NCBI RefSeq assembly: GCF_910594005.1
Contig: NC_057848.1
Span: forward strand, 50,795,616-50,859,615
Reading direction: 5' to 3'
DNA: 64,000 bases
DNA from: Cervus elaphus
Lineage: Eukaryota > Chordata > Mammalia > Artiodactyla > Cervidae
Shown here: positions 35,639-46,869 of the stretch, one piece after another
How positions within the stretch are numbered: position 1 is the first letter of the stretch
Layout: each line of letters begins with the position of its first letter
Notes under the pieces: model-generated
The model's database searches: none
Seen by the model: only the letters and a program-made list of their open reading frames with translations
Told to the model about the DNA's origin: nothing
Made by a program: the position numbers and the translations under genes

Positions 35639-36323
35639 TAGAGTTGCGATATGATCTAGCAATCACACTCCTGGGCATATATCAGGACAGAACTGTAATT
35701 CACAGAGATACATGCACTACTATGTTCAAAGCAGCACTATTTATAATAGCCAAGACATGGAAACAACCTAGATATCCAGCAACAGATGAGTGGATAAAAA
35801 AGACATGGTATACATACACAATGGAATATTACCCAAACATAGAAAAGAATGAAATAAATGGCACTTTCAGCAAAATGGATGGACCTAGAAATTATCATAC
35901 TAAGTCAAGTCAGAAAGAGAAAGACAAATACCACATGATATCACTTTTATGTGGAATTGAAAATATGACACAAATGAATTTATTTACAAAACACAAACAG
36001 ATTCACATAGAAGCTCTGATAATAAATGATACATTCTGTGTTTGGTCTGTTATGTTCTTCCTTTGTGGTTGCCAAGGAGGAAAGGACGGGGGATGGATGT
36101 GGAGTTTCAGGTTAGTAGATGCAAACAATTACATATACAATGGATAAACAAGAATGTCCTACTGTACAGCACAGGGAAATATATTCAATATCATGTGATA
36201 AACTATAATGGAAAAGAATATGAAAAAGGATGTATATATATGTATAACTGAGTCACTTTGCTGTACATCAGAAATTAACATGGCACTTTTAATCAACTAA
36301 ACCACAATAAATAACTTATTTTA
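35639..36323 (+). mobile_element. 5'-truncated L1 (685 bp) with 14-bp TSD
   Basis: Starts inside the end of ORF2 (gatctagcaatcacactcc) and ends in an A/T-rich tail after cactttgctgtacatcag. TSD aaagagatatttta at 35625-35638 and 36324-36337 is perfect. A 121-codon stretch of ORF2 tail is still readable from 35644. It also holds an unusual block of about 50 bases at 36015-36065; see findings. Confidence 0.93.
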
Positions 36324-36337
36324 AAAGAGATATTTTA

Positions 36338-36906
36338 CTGTTAAAATTAATTGGAATATAGAAAAATCAGTGATCCAGTTAACCCCAAAGATATCTTGGT
36401 AAACATTACCTTAAAATTGTATTTTACCACATGCAAAGCCTCTGGAAGTTTAAGAGCATCTGAAGGTAAATAAAAAATCATGCACTTTACTTTTATTGTT
36501 TACAACTAAAATGATCTTAAGCTGCTCTTATTAAGACCTACAACCAGACTCTTTCAAGTATATATATAAATGTGTGTGTGTGTATCTCCCACCTACAATA
36601 AAGAACCATTTGCTGGTCTAATATTTGTGCATCAGTGTTTCCTTTAGATTAATTCTTATCAGCATTCATTGCTCTTTAGAATTTTCTAGAAACTATTTTT
36701 AAAATCTCATGTTAAGTTGCCTCTCAGACCAATTCAATCAAAATCTATGAGGTAAGACTCATATATCAGTCTTTTTTATAGAAGGATACTAAGTGAATCT
36801 AATGTGTATTCCACGTGGACAGAGTAAGTAAAGGAAGTCTCTGCCATGTGTTGTCCCTTCTTTGTATTCTCTGTGACATTTGAAATGTCACCAAAGAGAT
36901 GCACTA
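36338..36906. other. Intergenic, no gene seen
   Basis: AT-rich. Includes a short (TG)/(TA) tract at about 36559-36583. Confidence 0.5.
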
Positions 36907-37105
36907 AGGCTTCCCAGGTGGTACTAGTGATAATAAATCCATCTGCCAATGCAAGTTTAATCCCTGGGTCCGAAAGATCCCCTGGAGAAAGAAATGGCAA
37001 CACACTCCAGTATTCTTGCCTGGAAAATTCCATGGGCAGAGGAGCCTGGCAGGCTACAGTTCATGGAGCCACAGAGTCCGACACGACCAAGGGACTGAGC
37101 ACCCG
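36907..37105 (+). mobile_element. Bov-tA SINE
   Basis: Head ggcttcccaggtggtactag, body, and a cacgaccaaggga tail. The flanks at 36892-36906 and 37106-37120 match at 13 of 15 bases (caaagagatgcacta / caaagagacgtacta), an ageing TSD. Confidence 0.92.
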
Positions 37106-38057
37106 CAAAGAGACGTACTACTTCGATTTAACCAGAGATTCTTAACCCTTTCTTGGGCATTGGACCACTTTGGTAATCTGGTGAATCCCATGGATCCCTT
37201 CTAAGAATAATATTTTTTTTTTTATAGGCAGGACTTCAGACTGGAAAAGGTGCTGATAATCAATGATGCAGCCTTTGTTTGGTTTACGCTATGTTCCTCC
37301 TTTGTGCGGGAACAATTCACATTAACTTGCCTATGTTGAGTAAATTTGAAACAGTGTCATTTGAGAATTCAGGGAATGAACACACTGCAATGATCACCTG
37401 AAGTAAGCTAAAAAGGTCTGAAGAAAAGTCTACTGACATATAAGCTCTTGTTCACGTCTTAAACACAACCTCACAGAGCCAAAAAATGTGTTGAATTTCG
37501 TGTGTCTAGGTGGAGAAGGGGTGTTATGTCTAGGAGATGTATATATTATTTTCAGTCATTTTCTGAAGTGACTGTGCCTCCATTGATAGATCACATCAGA
37601 GATATTCTTTGAAGCTTTAAGAATAAGTGAGAATTTATGTGAAAAACATTTCGCAGGCCCACAAGCATGCGCGTGCATGTGTATGTGAGCGCCATGTTGG
37701 CGATTCTTGGAATGATTTCCCTCCCCCGCTTTCCAGAGCTCAGCTGAGCAAGTGTGCTGGCTTTATCTGTTTCAGACAGTAACAGCTATTACTCCCTCAT
37801 CCCCGCCTCCCGAGAACCAGTTTTTCAGCTTCCAGATAAATGGCCACTCCTCCCTCCCACCCACCTCAACTTCCCAAGGAAGGAAAATCTATTTCAAAAC
37901 ACTTGTAGAGAGTGTTGGTTTCTAAGTCCAGCCAATCCACTCACAATGTTATAGTAATGTTAGCAGCTCTTTGCAGGAAACTGCCCTCAGCAGGAAGCTC
38001 CCTTTTTCTTATCACTTTAGCAAAGCTGTATTTTAACTACATTTTATTTTTAGTTAT

Positions 38058-38175
38058 TTTTTGTTTTTTTTTTTTTATTTTTTCAGTGGGTTTTGTCATA
38101 CATTGACATGAATCAGCAATAGATTTACACGTTAAACCAGGCACTCCAGTGCTCTACTCCTCTCCCCCCCAAGTC
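38058..38175 (-). mobile_element. L1_BT-type 3' end fragment, minus strand
   Basis: T-rich run, then cagtgggttttgtcatacat, which is the reverse complement of the 3' end of the full-length L1 in this window. About 115 bp and diverged. Like that L1, it goes from cccactg straight into A/T without the extra 35-bp end. Confidence 0.8.
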
Positions 38176-38204
38176 CATCTTTGCAATCTTTTAATCACAC
38201 AATA

Positions 38205-38414
38205 AGAGTGTCCCAGGTGATGGCAGTGGTAAGGAATCCACATGCCAATTAAGGAGACACAAGAAACGCAGGTTGGATCCCTGGGTGGGGAAGATCCCCT
38301 GGAGAAGGAAATGGCAACCCACTCCAGTATTCTTGCCTGGGAAATCCCAAGGACAGAGGAGCCTGGCAGGCAAAATTCCATGGGGTCCCAAAGAATTGGA
38401 CACGACTGAGCACG
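38205..38414 (+). mobile_element. Bov-tA SINE with 12-bp TSD
   Basis: Complete head, body and cacgactgagcacg tail. Perfect TSD aatcacacaata at 38193-38204 and 38415-38426. Confidence 0.95.
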
Positions 38415-38426
38415 AATCACACAATA

Positions 38427-38832
38427 CCTTGTCCAACTTGTTGGTTCTTTCCGTAAAGACGTAGAAATGAACACATAATTAACAGATGATCAGATCTCTT
38501 CCCTAGCTTCCTCTTCAGTAACCTAAACAAATTATGTGACCAAACTGTGTGAACCAGATAATGTCTAGAACATCACAAGGAGCTAGCTGACTAGCCTGCA
38601 GAGAGGGGTGGTGACAACTCTGATCCCCTATTCCAATGATGGACTGAGATTACTTCCCTGTTCCTCTTTAAAAACTTTCATGGTGAGCAGAAGCTTCAGA
38701 GGTGGTTTTTGGGGGGGAGGATGTGCCCACCACCTGCCCAGATTGCTGGTTTCGTGATTAAAGGCAACTTTCTTTTTTATCAACATCCGTGAGTAGTGAT
38801 TTTGTAAGCAAGGAGCAATTTATTTGCTAACA
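38427..38832 (+). mobile_element. LTR-like segment (ERV1-like), related to 44340-45055
   Basis: Word order shared with 44340-45055: tgtccaacttgttggttct, aactttcatggtgagcag, cccagattgctggttt, gattaaagg. A CA end lies at 38831-38832 (ttgctaaca). It probably extends left past the SINE. The SINE and L1 tail are inserted in it or beside it. Confidence 0.6.
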
Positions 38833-39282
38833 CAGCTGCTCCTAATGATTATATCTGGGACCACATGGGGTACCCAGCAAGCACAGGGATTTCCATAGGA
38901 ACTCTTCTCTTCGCTCTCTATGGGTTTTATTATCTGGGCTGTCCCTGGGTTGGCTGCCTTCACCATTTGCACATGCGCAGGGAGGTGGCTACCCTCTGTG
39001 GCATGGCTGCCGGGAGAGCGCACAGGGCCAGGGAGGTCCCTACGCGTCTGGGGGAAGACCTCGCCCAGGAAGCTTTTTAAGACAGCCATTCCACTGGTAC
39101 GCCTAAGAGAAAAACTTGTCCAACCACCAGCCTACCACAAGCTCGGCTCTTCTGAAAGTGCTATTTTAGAGATGCTGCACACGAATTTGGGAGAAAGTTT
39201 TGAGTTCACGTCTTTGCTCCTGGTTTCTAAATACCATTTCAGATACGGAGTTTGGAAAACACGACTGCCATCGTAAACAAGT

Positions 39283-39336
39283 AAACTCGAGGAGATGCTA
39301 AAACTTGAGGAGATGCGTAAACTTGAGGAGATGCTA
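39283..39336 (+). repeat. 18-bp tandem triplicate
   Basis: Three units of aaacttgaggagatgcta with starts at 39283, 39301 and 39319. The unit length is a multiple of three, so a plus-strand frame reads KLEEML/KLEEMR/KLEEML. The surrounding 67-codon ORF (39295-39498) is otherwise unremarkable. Confidence 0.85.
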
Positions 39337-39628
39337 AAACCTGCCCCGTCCCAAACCCCAAGCCCCATGGCTAGCCTCATGCGCAGTCAACTAGAGCTGG
39401 CTTCTACTCCTCCCCCAAGCTTTCCCAGGTGCAGGGGACCAGCAGACCCGAAGAAAAGTGTGGCGAAAGTAAGAAAAGAAATATTTAAGTACCTCTGAGC
39501 CACCAGAAGGCTGGGAGACCCTGAAGTTGAAGTCCCTGTGGACGGCAAGATCCAGCTTTTGCCTCTCCAGCTGCAAGCAGGGTGCGGCCGCAGCTGCTCG
39601 GAAACAAAAGACCCTCGGTTACGTAGGG

Positions 39629-39664
39629 TATGCACGTTATGCACGTTACGCATGTTACGCACGT
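39629..39664. repeat. 9-bp CpG-rich tandem repeat
   Basis: Four units of the tacgcacgt type (tatgcacgt, tatgcacgt, tacgcatgt, tacgcacgt) and a decayed fifth. It contains an E-box-like or CRE-like core, depending on frame. CpG retention is unusual for this AT-rich window. Confidence 0.85.
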
Positions 39665-40378
39665 TACGTAGCGTGGCGCACAGGCTGCAGGGCGGGAACG
39701 TGGGGGAGCGGCCCCACGCGGACATGGCAGATCTGCACCTGGAAACCCCAGCCACAAGACCTGGCCTGGAGCTGGGGACAAAACTCTGTAAATGTCCAAG
39801 ATCCACTGTGTTCCCCACCAGGCACCTGCTGGGTGGTTACCCTGGAGGAGCCAAGATCCAAGTCGGGGAAAGAGCCATGATGTACCTATGATGAGCCGCC
39901 GGCCCACCTCGGCTGACCCTCAGGTAGCTCTCCCAGCGCCCCAGGCTGCCTGCAAGCCTCTGTTGGAAGCTGCCTGGGGTCGGTGCTGGGGAGACTTTCT
40001 CTCGGAGGTGTTTGCTAACCAGCCTTGGAGTAGAAGGCCCGGCTGTGCAGCTCTGAGGCCAGGCAGGGTGGGAGCGGGCCCCAGAACACAGAAGGTCCCC
40101 GAGTGACCACAGAAGTTTTCCTGGGGACCAGAGAGGAGTCATTGTGCCAGTGTTGGACTTCTTCCCGAGAGCACATTTGTCTGAGTGCATGCGTCTATGC
40201 TTGTGTATGTGTGTGAGAGAGACGGCAAGAATAATATATAAATGAATAAAATAAAATACATGGAATGGCAATGAAAGATGATTAGTGACATAATTATCAA
40301 AATACTAAAAATTGTGATATAATGATATACATATATAGCAATTAACTTGCTTGAAAACATGTAACAATGAATCTACTA

Positions 40379-42330
40379 GAGTAAGTCCCCTACATACGAG
40401 AGTGAGTTCCATTCCAAGGGTGACTTCGTAAGTCCAACTTGTTCATGAGGACAACAAAGCTAGCCTAGGTACCCTACTAACATAATCAAGCTATATAGTT
40501 CTGTACTGTAATAGGCTTATAATACTTTTCATACAATGCATAAAAAATAAACTTTTAATTTTACAGTATCTTGGAGAGTACAGTAGTATAGTATAACTAT
40601 ATACTTTGACTGTGTATATACACAAACTGGAGAATTTGTGAAAGAGATGGGAATACCAGACCACTTGACATGCCTCCTGAGAAATCTGTATGCAGGTCAA
40701 GAAGCAACAGTGAGAACTGGACATGGAACAATGGACTGATTCCAAATTGGGAAAGGATTAAGTAAAGGCTATATATTGTCACCCTCCTTATTTAACTTAA
40801 ATGCAGAGTACATCTTGCAAAATGCCCAGCTGGATGAAGCACAAGCTGGAATCAAGATTTCCAGGAGAAATATCAATAACCTCAGATATGCAGATGACAC
40901 CACCCTTATGGCAGAAAGGGAAGAGGAACTAAAGAGCCTCTCTGATGAAGGTAAAAGAAGAGAGTGAAAAAGTTTGCTTAAAATTCAACATTCAGAAAAC
41001 TAAGATCATGGCATCCAGTCCTGTCACTTCATGGCAAATAGATGGGGAAACAATGGAAACAGTGACAGACTTTATTTTCTTGGGCTCCAAAATCACTGCA
41101 GATGGTGACTGCAGCCATGAAATTAAAAGACACTTGCTCCTTGGAAGAAAAGCTATGGCCAACCTAGACAGCACATTAAAAAGCAGAGACATTATTTTGC
41201 CAACAGAGGTCCGTCTAGTCAAAGCTATGGTTTCTCCAATAGTCATGTATGGATGTGAGGGTTGGACTATAAAGGAAGCTGGGTGACAAAGAATTGATGC
41301 TTTTGAAGTGTGGTGTTGGAGAAGACTCATGAGAGTTCCTTGGACAGCAAGGAGATCCAACCAGTCAATCCTAAAGGAAGTAAGTTCTGAATATTCATCG
41401 GAAGGACTGATGCTGAAGCTGAAACTCCAATACTTTGGCCACCTGATGCGAAGAACTGACTCATTGGAAAAGACCCTGATGCTGGGAAAGATTGAAGGCA
41501 GGAGGAGAAGGGGATGACAGAGGATGAGATGGTTGGATGGCATCACCGACTCAAAGGACATGAGTTTGAGCAAGCTTCGGGAGTTGGTGATGGACAGGGA
41601 AGCCTGGCATGCTGCAGTCCATGGGGTCGCAAAGAGTTAGACACGACTGAGCGACTGAACTGAACTGATAGTATAACAGCTGGCATACAGGGGCTGACAT
41701 CAAGTGAACGGGCAAGAAGAGTTGCTGAATGGAGGCCAAAGAGGAGATGGGAGATGGTAGAGCTAAAGGATGGTCAGCAATAGGAGACAGAAGGCAAGCT
41801 GCAATTTCACTGGCACCTGATGTTCATGGCATAGGTTCTGGTTCTTTGCTGCATTGAATTCTATCTACTCTCTTAAAAAACAAGTGATAACTGGGCAGTA
41901 GCTCATTTTTCGTCATCATAGGTGACATGGTAGCACTGGACTGCATTCTGAATGGCTGCTGCAACCCTCATTAACCATTCTACATTTGGGTCCTGTGTCT
42001 CAAAAATTAACAGTGCCTCCTCAAAGAAAAGCCCCTTGCCATTTCCTGTGTTGTGATTCTCTTTGGTTCTTCAGTTACTTCTTCCTCTTCTCTCTCTTTG
42101 TCCTTTCTCTGGGCCTTCAGTTCCATCATGTCTTCATTAGCAAGCTCCTTCTTTGCACAGTAACCATGCTGTATAATAAAGTACACAAAATCCCAACCAA
42201 CTGTAGAGGGTGCATGCACATAACAATGTATGCCAGACACGTGAACTAACTTACATAGCTGAACATGCTAACTACATTCACATCTTTGAAAGTTTGTGAC
42301 TTGAAGGTTCGTATTGTAGGGGACTTACTG
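40379..42330 (-). mobile_element. Tigger-type (TcMar) DNA transposon with TA target duplication
   Basis: Inverted ends gtaagtcccctacatacga and the reverse of cgtattgtaggggacttac, flanked by TA (40377-40378, 42331-42332). The minus strand at about 41700-42240 reads like the C-terminal end of a pogo/Tigger transposase (an acidic, Glu/Lys-rich segment). It is degenerate, with most of the transposase gene deleted. It is inserted in the hAT-like element and is itself split by a BovB. Confidence 0.85.
40598..41668 (+). mobile_element. BovB 3' fragment with 9-bp TSD, inside Tigger
   Basis: 5'-truncated in the RT domain. Two plus ORFs (40776-40967 and 40945-41286) in overlapping frames carry the YADD region and the segment that follows, so one frameshift lies near 40945. 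Ends gactgaactgaactga. TSD tagtataac at 40589-40597 and 41669-41677. Confidence 0.95.
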
Positions 42331-42595
42331 TATCAGAATTTTTAATAAGTGATGAACATCAATGGCATTTATCTGCAACAACTACAACAAATGTGAACAA
42401 TATATATCTTTATGTCACTGAGGCAATCCCAGTCCTAATAATGTGCTAGACTGTTGTCAGTTTTTACAATAGAAGAAAATGCTATTTTTCAGTGCCTTTG
42501 CAGAGAAAATGGAGATGTTATTTGTTCCCACCACCCAAGTTTATGAACATTCTGAATTTTATAAGAGGTCTGTGATCCCTAAATAAGAACCCCTG

Positions 42596-43116
42596 GTAAA
42601 AGGTGTTTTCTTTGATAAACTGCAAATGTGTCTCAGTTACTATCACAAATGACATCTTAACACAGAAACTGACATATAATTTTTAATCTAACTTGAGGTG
42701 GAAGACCTTATATCTATGAGACATAGAAAATTACTTGTAAGCAGCAAAAATGCTTAATTATACAGCTTTATCTACAGCAAACAGATATTGGCAGAAACTT
42801 TTATTGGTTGGCTTTAACGTACAATCAGGTGACATGATGACAAAGAAATTAAGAATTGAATGAGAACTCAAGGATAGAAAGCAAGTTGATAAGACAATGA
42901 AAATAAACCTCCTGTTTTACAACTTTTGTTAAGTGTTGGTTGGACCAAGTCAAAGTGGTTTATTCTAGCAATTATGGCGTAGTGTGTGAACACAGGATGG
43001 AGCTAGGTACAAAGCGGAAGTTTAGGGAAAACACCATACATTTATATCCACTCCTCTATATTAGAGGTTAGGAAAAGAAAAAGATAGATGGTAGAAGAAA
43101 AAATTGAGTGTGTTAA
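42596..43116. other. Intergenic, no gene seen
   Basis: AT-rich, no named element. Confidence 0.5.
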
Positions 43117-43791
43117 TGAAACAGAGCAAGACACTATGGTCCTTGCCGCCCACCTCTCCACCATATCCTCAGCCTGCCTTTTGTTTGTGGAAAAACTTTA
43201 GCCAAAGAATGGGTTTAATCAGAGAAAAGAGAAAATGCAGAAACAAAGGAAAACAAAGGAGACCAAATAATAGTTTAGTCAGTAAGCATAGTCAAGGACC
43301 TTTAGTTCCTTCTCAAGGGCTATAGATAATATTCTGAGCCATATCCTGAGCTGTCTTATAGATACTTAAACCTTCAGCAGGTGAAAGAAGTTAACTACAT
43401 GATGACCAGACTGTAGCCATGACAAAAGTAGCCATAGTTCTGAGAACTGGCCTCAAAGATATAGGAACAAACCACCCCTGGAACTAGAGATTAACTGTAC
43501 CTTAAGCAATCAAGATGATGTTGGTCATATCACCACATGACCAATTTCAAGTTGACTGTCAGAACTGACTGTACTGTTTCTGCATGTACCCCTTAACCCC
43601 CACTGCCTCCATCTATAAAAGCTCTTGCCCACAGATTGTTAGTGTGGGAGAAGTTGGCCTTTGGAATAGGATCTCCCCCTCCCCTGCCCACCATGCTGAC
43701 ATTTGAAATAAAGCAAACTTTCCTTTCCGTCAACCTTGCCTCTTTATTTGCTTTTGATCAGAGAGCAGCCTGACCCCTCCTTTTGGTTACA
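43117..43791 (+). mobile_element. Solo LTR (ERV1-like), tentative start
   Basis: LTR order on the plus strand: TATA box ctataaaagc near 43614, polyadenylation signal aataaag near 43708, CA end at 43791 (ttggttaca). With the start at tgaaacagag (43117) the flanks are ttaa and gtaa. The start is the weak point. No internal ERV sequence. Confidence 0.6.
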
Positions 43792-44339
43792 GTAATACTT
43801 ACATTAAGCAATATACTTAAATTCCTTTGATTTACTTTTTACTCCACTCTTTGGATTAGGTTTTGAACAGGAATTGTGAAGTGGTAAGTGTAAATCTTTT
43901 GTTGCATGCTTCAAATAGCAGCTTTCTCTTAAACATGGTTTAATGCCCTCTGCAGCTATTGTTTGTCTTTCTGTGACTTCAGGGCCAGGAGCAAAGATTC
44001 GCATGTCTGGCTTTAATATTTCACAGATTTAATAACATATCTTTTCATTAATTCACAGATTTATTAAGATCTAACAAATTTAGAGACTAGTTGAATAGGG
44101 ACAGTCACTGCTATTCTCTAAGTCTATTTTTATTTGAGTCATTTAGAGGTATATTACCAAATTAATGGGTTTCTATGCAAAAATGCATGAATGAGTTGTG
44201 TTTAAGTAGAAATAATGTAGGCTGGCTAGAATGATGTTGCTGATTGATGGATAAGTATAAGATTGAGGAGCATGATAAATGTAAATTCCAGATAAATTGA
44301 GGCTACGCTGAGTATTTTTAGATAGCTTATTGGTATATC
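43792..44339. other. Intergenic, no gene seen
   Basis: AT-rich, no named element or long ORF. Confidence 0.5.
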
Positions 44340-45055
44340 CAAAAGTCCCTTTTCTGTTTGCCCATTTCTGTTCCCCTCTAACCTTAAAAGAGCCTAATTA
44401 TAGGAATGAGATCACTAAGCCATTGAAACTAACTCTGGACTTATGCTCTCCTGAATACACACCATGTGTTGTCTAACCTGTTGATTCTTTTCCTAAATAA
44501 AATGAAAGAATAGAGAAGTAAGCAGTCTAAAAATGATTAGCTCTTGAATCTCCCTCCCACCTCCTGCCCATTTCCAGCCCTCTGGATTATTACAGAGCCC
44601 CAGCTTGAGTTTCCTGTGTCAGAGGGGACATATGTGCACCTATGGTTAAGTCATGTTGATGTATGACAGAAATCAAACCAGTCTTGCAAACCAATCATCA
44701 ACCAATCAAAAATAAATAAATATTTTTTTAAATGACTAGCTGTCTAGTGACTGCAACAGCCCCACTAAGGAATCCTACAAGGCAGATCATGTAGACAAGA
44801 TAGCATCTAAAGAGAGAATCAGTCAGTCTGCACACAATGGAAAAGGATGCAGAACCCAACCTCCTGCCTTGATGATTCACTAAGAGTCTTCCTTCCACTT
44901 TTCATTTCACAAACTGTCATGGCTGAGCAGAATCTTTGGAATTGGTCTTTGCACATGAGTCCACCTTCTCCCCAGATTGTCAGTTTCTGATTAAAGCACC
45001 TTTCTTTACTACTGGCACTTTAGTGGCAAGCAGCTGAACCTGGGTTCAGTTACAA
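44340..45055 (+). mobile_element. LTR-like segment, same family as 38427-38832
   Basis: Shares gtctaacctgttgattct, aactgtcatggctgagcag, ccccagattgtcagtttctg and gattaaagc with the other copy, then ends gttcagttaca. Interrupted by an L1 tail (44543-44729). The left edge is uncertain. Confidence 0.6.
44543..44729 (+). mobile_element. L1 3' end fragment (187 bp) with 12-bp TSD
   Basis: Older artiodactyl L1 3' end (ggacatatgtgcacctatgg, tgatgtatgacag, tail aataaataaata). TSD aaatgattagct / aaatgactagct at 44531-44542 and 44730-44741, with one change. Confidence 0.88.
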
Positions 45056-45430
45056 ATCAACCTTTTAGCAAAATCATATTGAATACCAGCTTTGTGAGTT
45101 GGTATTTATTTCATTTCTTTTAATCCTCTAAAGTTGTATACGACTTCTCAAAATATATGAAATACCCCTAAAATGAGAGCAAAAAGAAAATTTATCAGAC
45201 ATTGGGTGATAGTCTGTTACAGTCAATAATTATATTTCATGCCACCTCATTATCTCTGTAATGGACAGGCTACCCCAAATTCTAGAGGTATTATGTAAAA
45301 ATGTTAATAATTGTGCAGAATTTATTGTTTTTACTAAAATGTATCATTTTAAATAAGAAAGATGTCTTACTCTGTATTTTTCATTCTAAAGCACATTGTT
45401 AATTTTTTAGTTCAGTTTCATACAACTTCA
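45056..45430. other. Intergenic, no gene seen
   Basis: AT-rich, no named element. Confidence 0.5.
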
Positions 45431-46735
45431 CTGGTTAATTCTACCAAATGTTTGAAGAAAAAAAACAGCCTTTGGAAATTCTTTCACAAAATAGAGGCAA
45501 AGAGGATATTTCCTAATTCATTCTACAGGGCCACTAATTACCTGATACCATCATAGGAAAAGGAAACCAAAGACCAATATCCCTTTGAATTGCAAAATCC
45601 TCAAGAAAATGCTAGCAAACCAAATTAAGGATATGAAAAAGACTTTACACCATGAACAATTGGGATTAACCAAGAAATGCAAGAGTGGTTCAACATACAA
45701 AGCAAAATCAATGTAATATACTATATTAATAGAACAAATTTAAAAATCATCTCAAAAGACACACAAAAATGCGTTTGACAAGATCCTACACATTTAAATT
45801 GTAAAAAACACTTAAAACATTGTGAATAGAAGGGTACTTTTTTAACCTCACAAAGGGCTTCTATAAAAAACAGCTAACATCATACTCTATGGAAAAAGAC
45901 TGAAATATTTCTCCCTAAGGTCAGAAAAAAGGACAGTGTCCACTTTTGCCACTTCTGTTCAACATTTTACTGGAAGTTCTAGCCAAAGCCATAAAGTAAG
46001 AACATGAAAAATAAGATTCAGATCAAAAATAAATAATTAAACTTGTCTTTTTACAGAAGGAACGATCTTATATATAGAAAACTCTAAAGATCAAACACAA
46101 TGTAGTAGATATAATAAATAATTTCAACAAAGTTATGGGATACAGGAAGAATATACACAAATCAGTTATATTTGTACACAATACCAATGAACAATCAGAA
46201 AGAAAAAAACTTTTAAATCTATTTATAATCATATTTTTTTAAAAGATACTTTAAAAAGTTTAAGTGCAAGAATTTTCCACTACAAACAACAAAGTCTTAA
46301 ATAAATATAGTATATGTTCATGGACTGGGAAATTTAATATTATTAAGATGTCAATAAAGGGACTTCCCTGGTGGTCCAGTAGCCAAGACTCTGTGCTCCC
46401 CAGTGCAGCGGGTCCAGGTTCAACCCCTGGACAGGGAATTAGATCCTGCATGCTGTAACTAGGAGTTTACATGTCACAACTAAAAAAAGAGCCCATATGC
46501 CACCACTAAGACCTGGAGCAGTCAAATAAATAAATATTTTTAAAAATATTTCAATACAGCTGAAAGCAATTTAAAATTTATTAAAATTCCTATATAAATG
46601 CCAGCTGAACTTTTTGCAGCAACAGAGATTTCTTAAGAAATTTGATCTTGAGATTTTAATCTTAAATTCACTGGGAATTTCAAGGTCTTTTATAGGCAAA
46701 ACCATCTTGAAAAATAAAAAAGAACAAAGTCTATC
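45431..46735 (+). mobile_element. Old L1 ORF2 fragment (RT region)
   Basis: ORF2 text from the start of RT onwards (ggttaattctaccaaatg, ggccactaattacctgata, caacattttactggaagttct, gaacaatcagaaag, tttttgcag). Truncated at both ends and out of frame. Holds a CHR SINE. Confidence 0.8.
46360..46540 (+). mobile_element. CHR-type SINE, short
   Basis: gggacttccctggtggtccagt head, caggttcaacccctgg B-box region, short body and an ATAAATA tail. Inserted in the L1. Confidence 0.9.
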
Positions 46736-46869
46736 CCCTCTATTTACCATTCTCCACACAGCAGCCAAAGTTGCTTCTATGAAATACATATCATGTTGCT
46801 ATTTTACACAGAAGTCCCAATGCATTACAATTTAACTCAGAACAAAACACAAAGTTTATGTTTTTGTGT

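Larger units (their letters stand above)
37214..40226 (-). mobile_element. 3.0-kb retro-inserted block of unknown origin
   Basis: The 11 bases aagaataatat flank this block at 37203-37213 and 40227-40237, and the hAT sequence runs on across it. The left edge opens with a T-run, so a poly(A) RNA seems to have been copied in on the minus strand. The right (5') half is GC- and CpG-rich, unlike anything around it. Minus-strand ORFs of 140-144 codons exist (39387-39818, 39485-39907, 39837-40271), but none shows a domain that I recognise and they overlap each other. Later or internal parts are an L1 tail, a Bov-tA and an LTR. It could be a processed copy of a non-coding or unrecognised transcript. 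No AATAAA is seen near the T-run. Confidence 0.6.
37133..42595 (+). mobile_element. Old hAT-like DNA transposon, split by two insertions
   Basis: Three pieces read as one element: 37133-37213 (starts cagagattcttaacc), 40227-40378 (aaaataaaatacatgg, gtgatataatgatata) and 42333-42595 (ends aagaacccctg). The ends are inverted repeats of the cagnggttcttaac type. The middle pieces are contiguous once the insertions at 37214-40226 and 40379-42330 are removed. Non-coding. The exact family is not assigned and no 8-bp TSD was found. Strand is arbitrary. Confidence 0.7.

Noticed and set aside
39387..40271. Minus-strand ORFs of 140-144 codons in the GC-rich block
   Set aside because: They overlap in different frames and show no recognisable domain or start context. 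Kept as a property of the block, not as genes.
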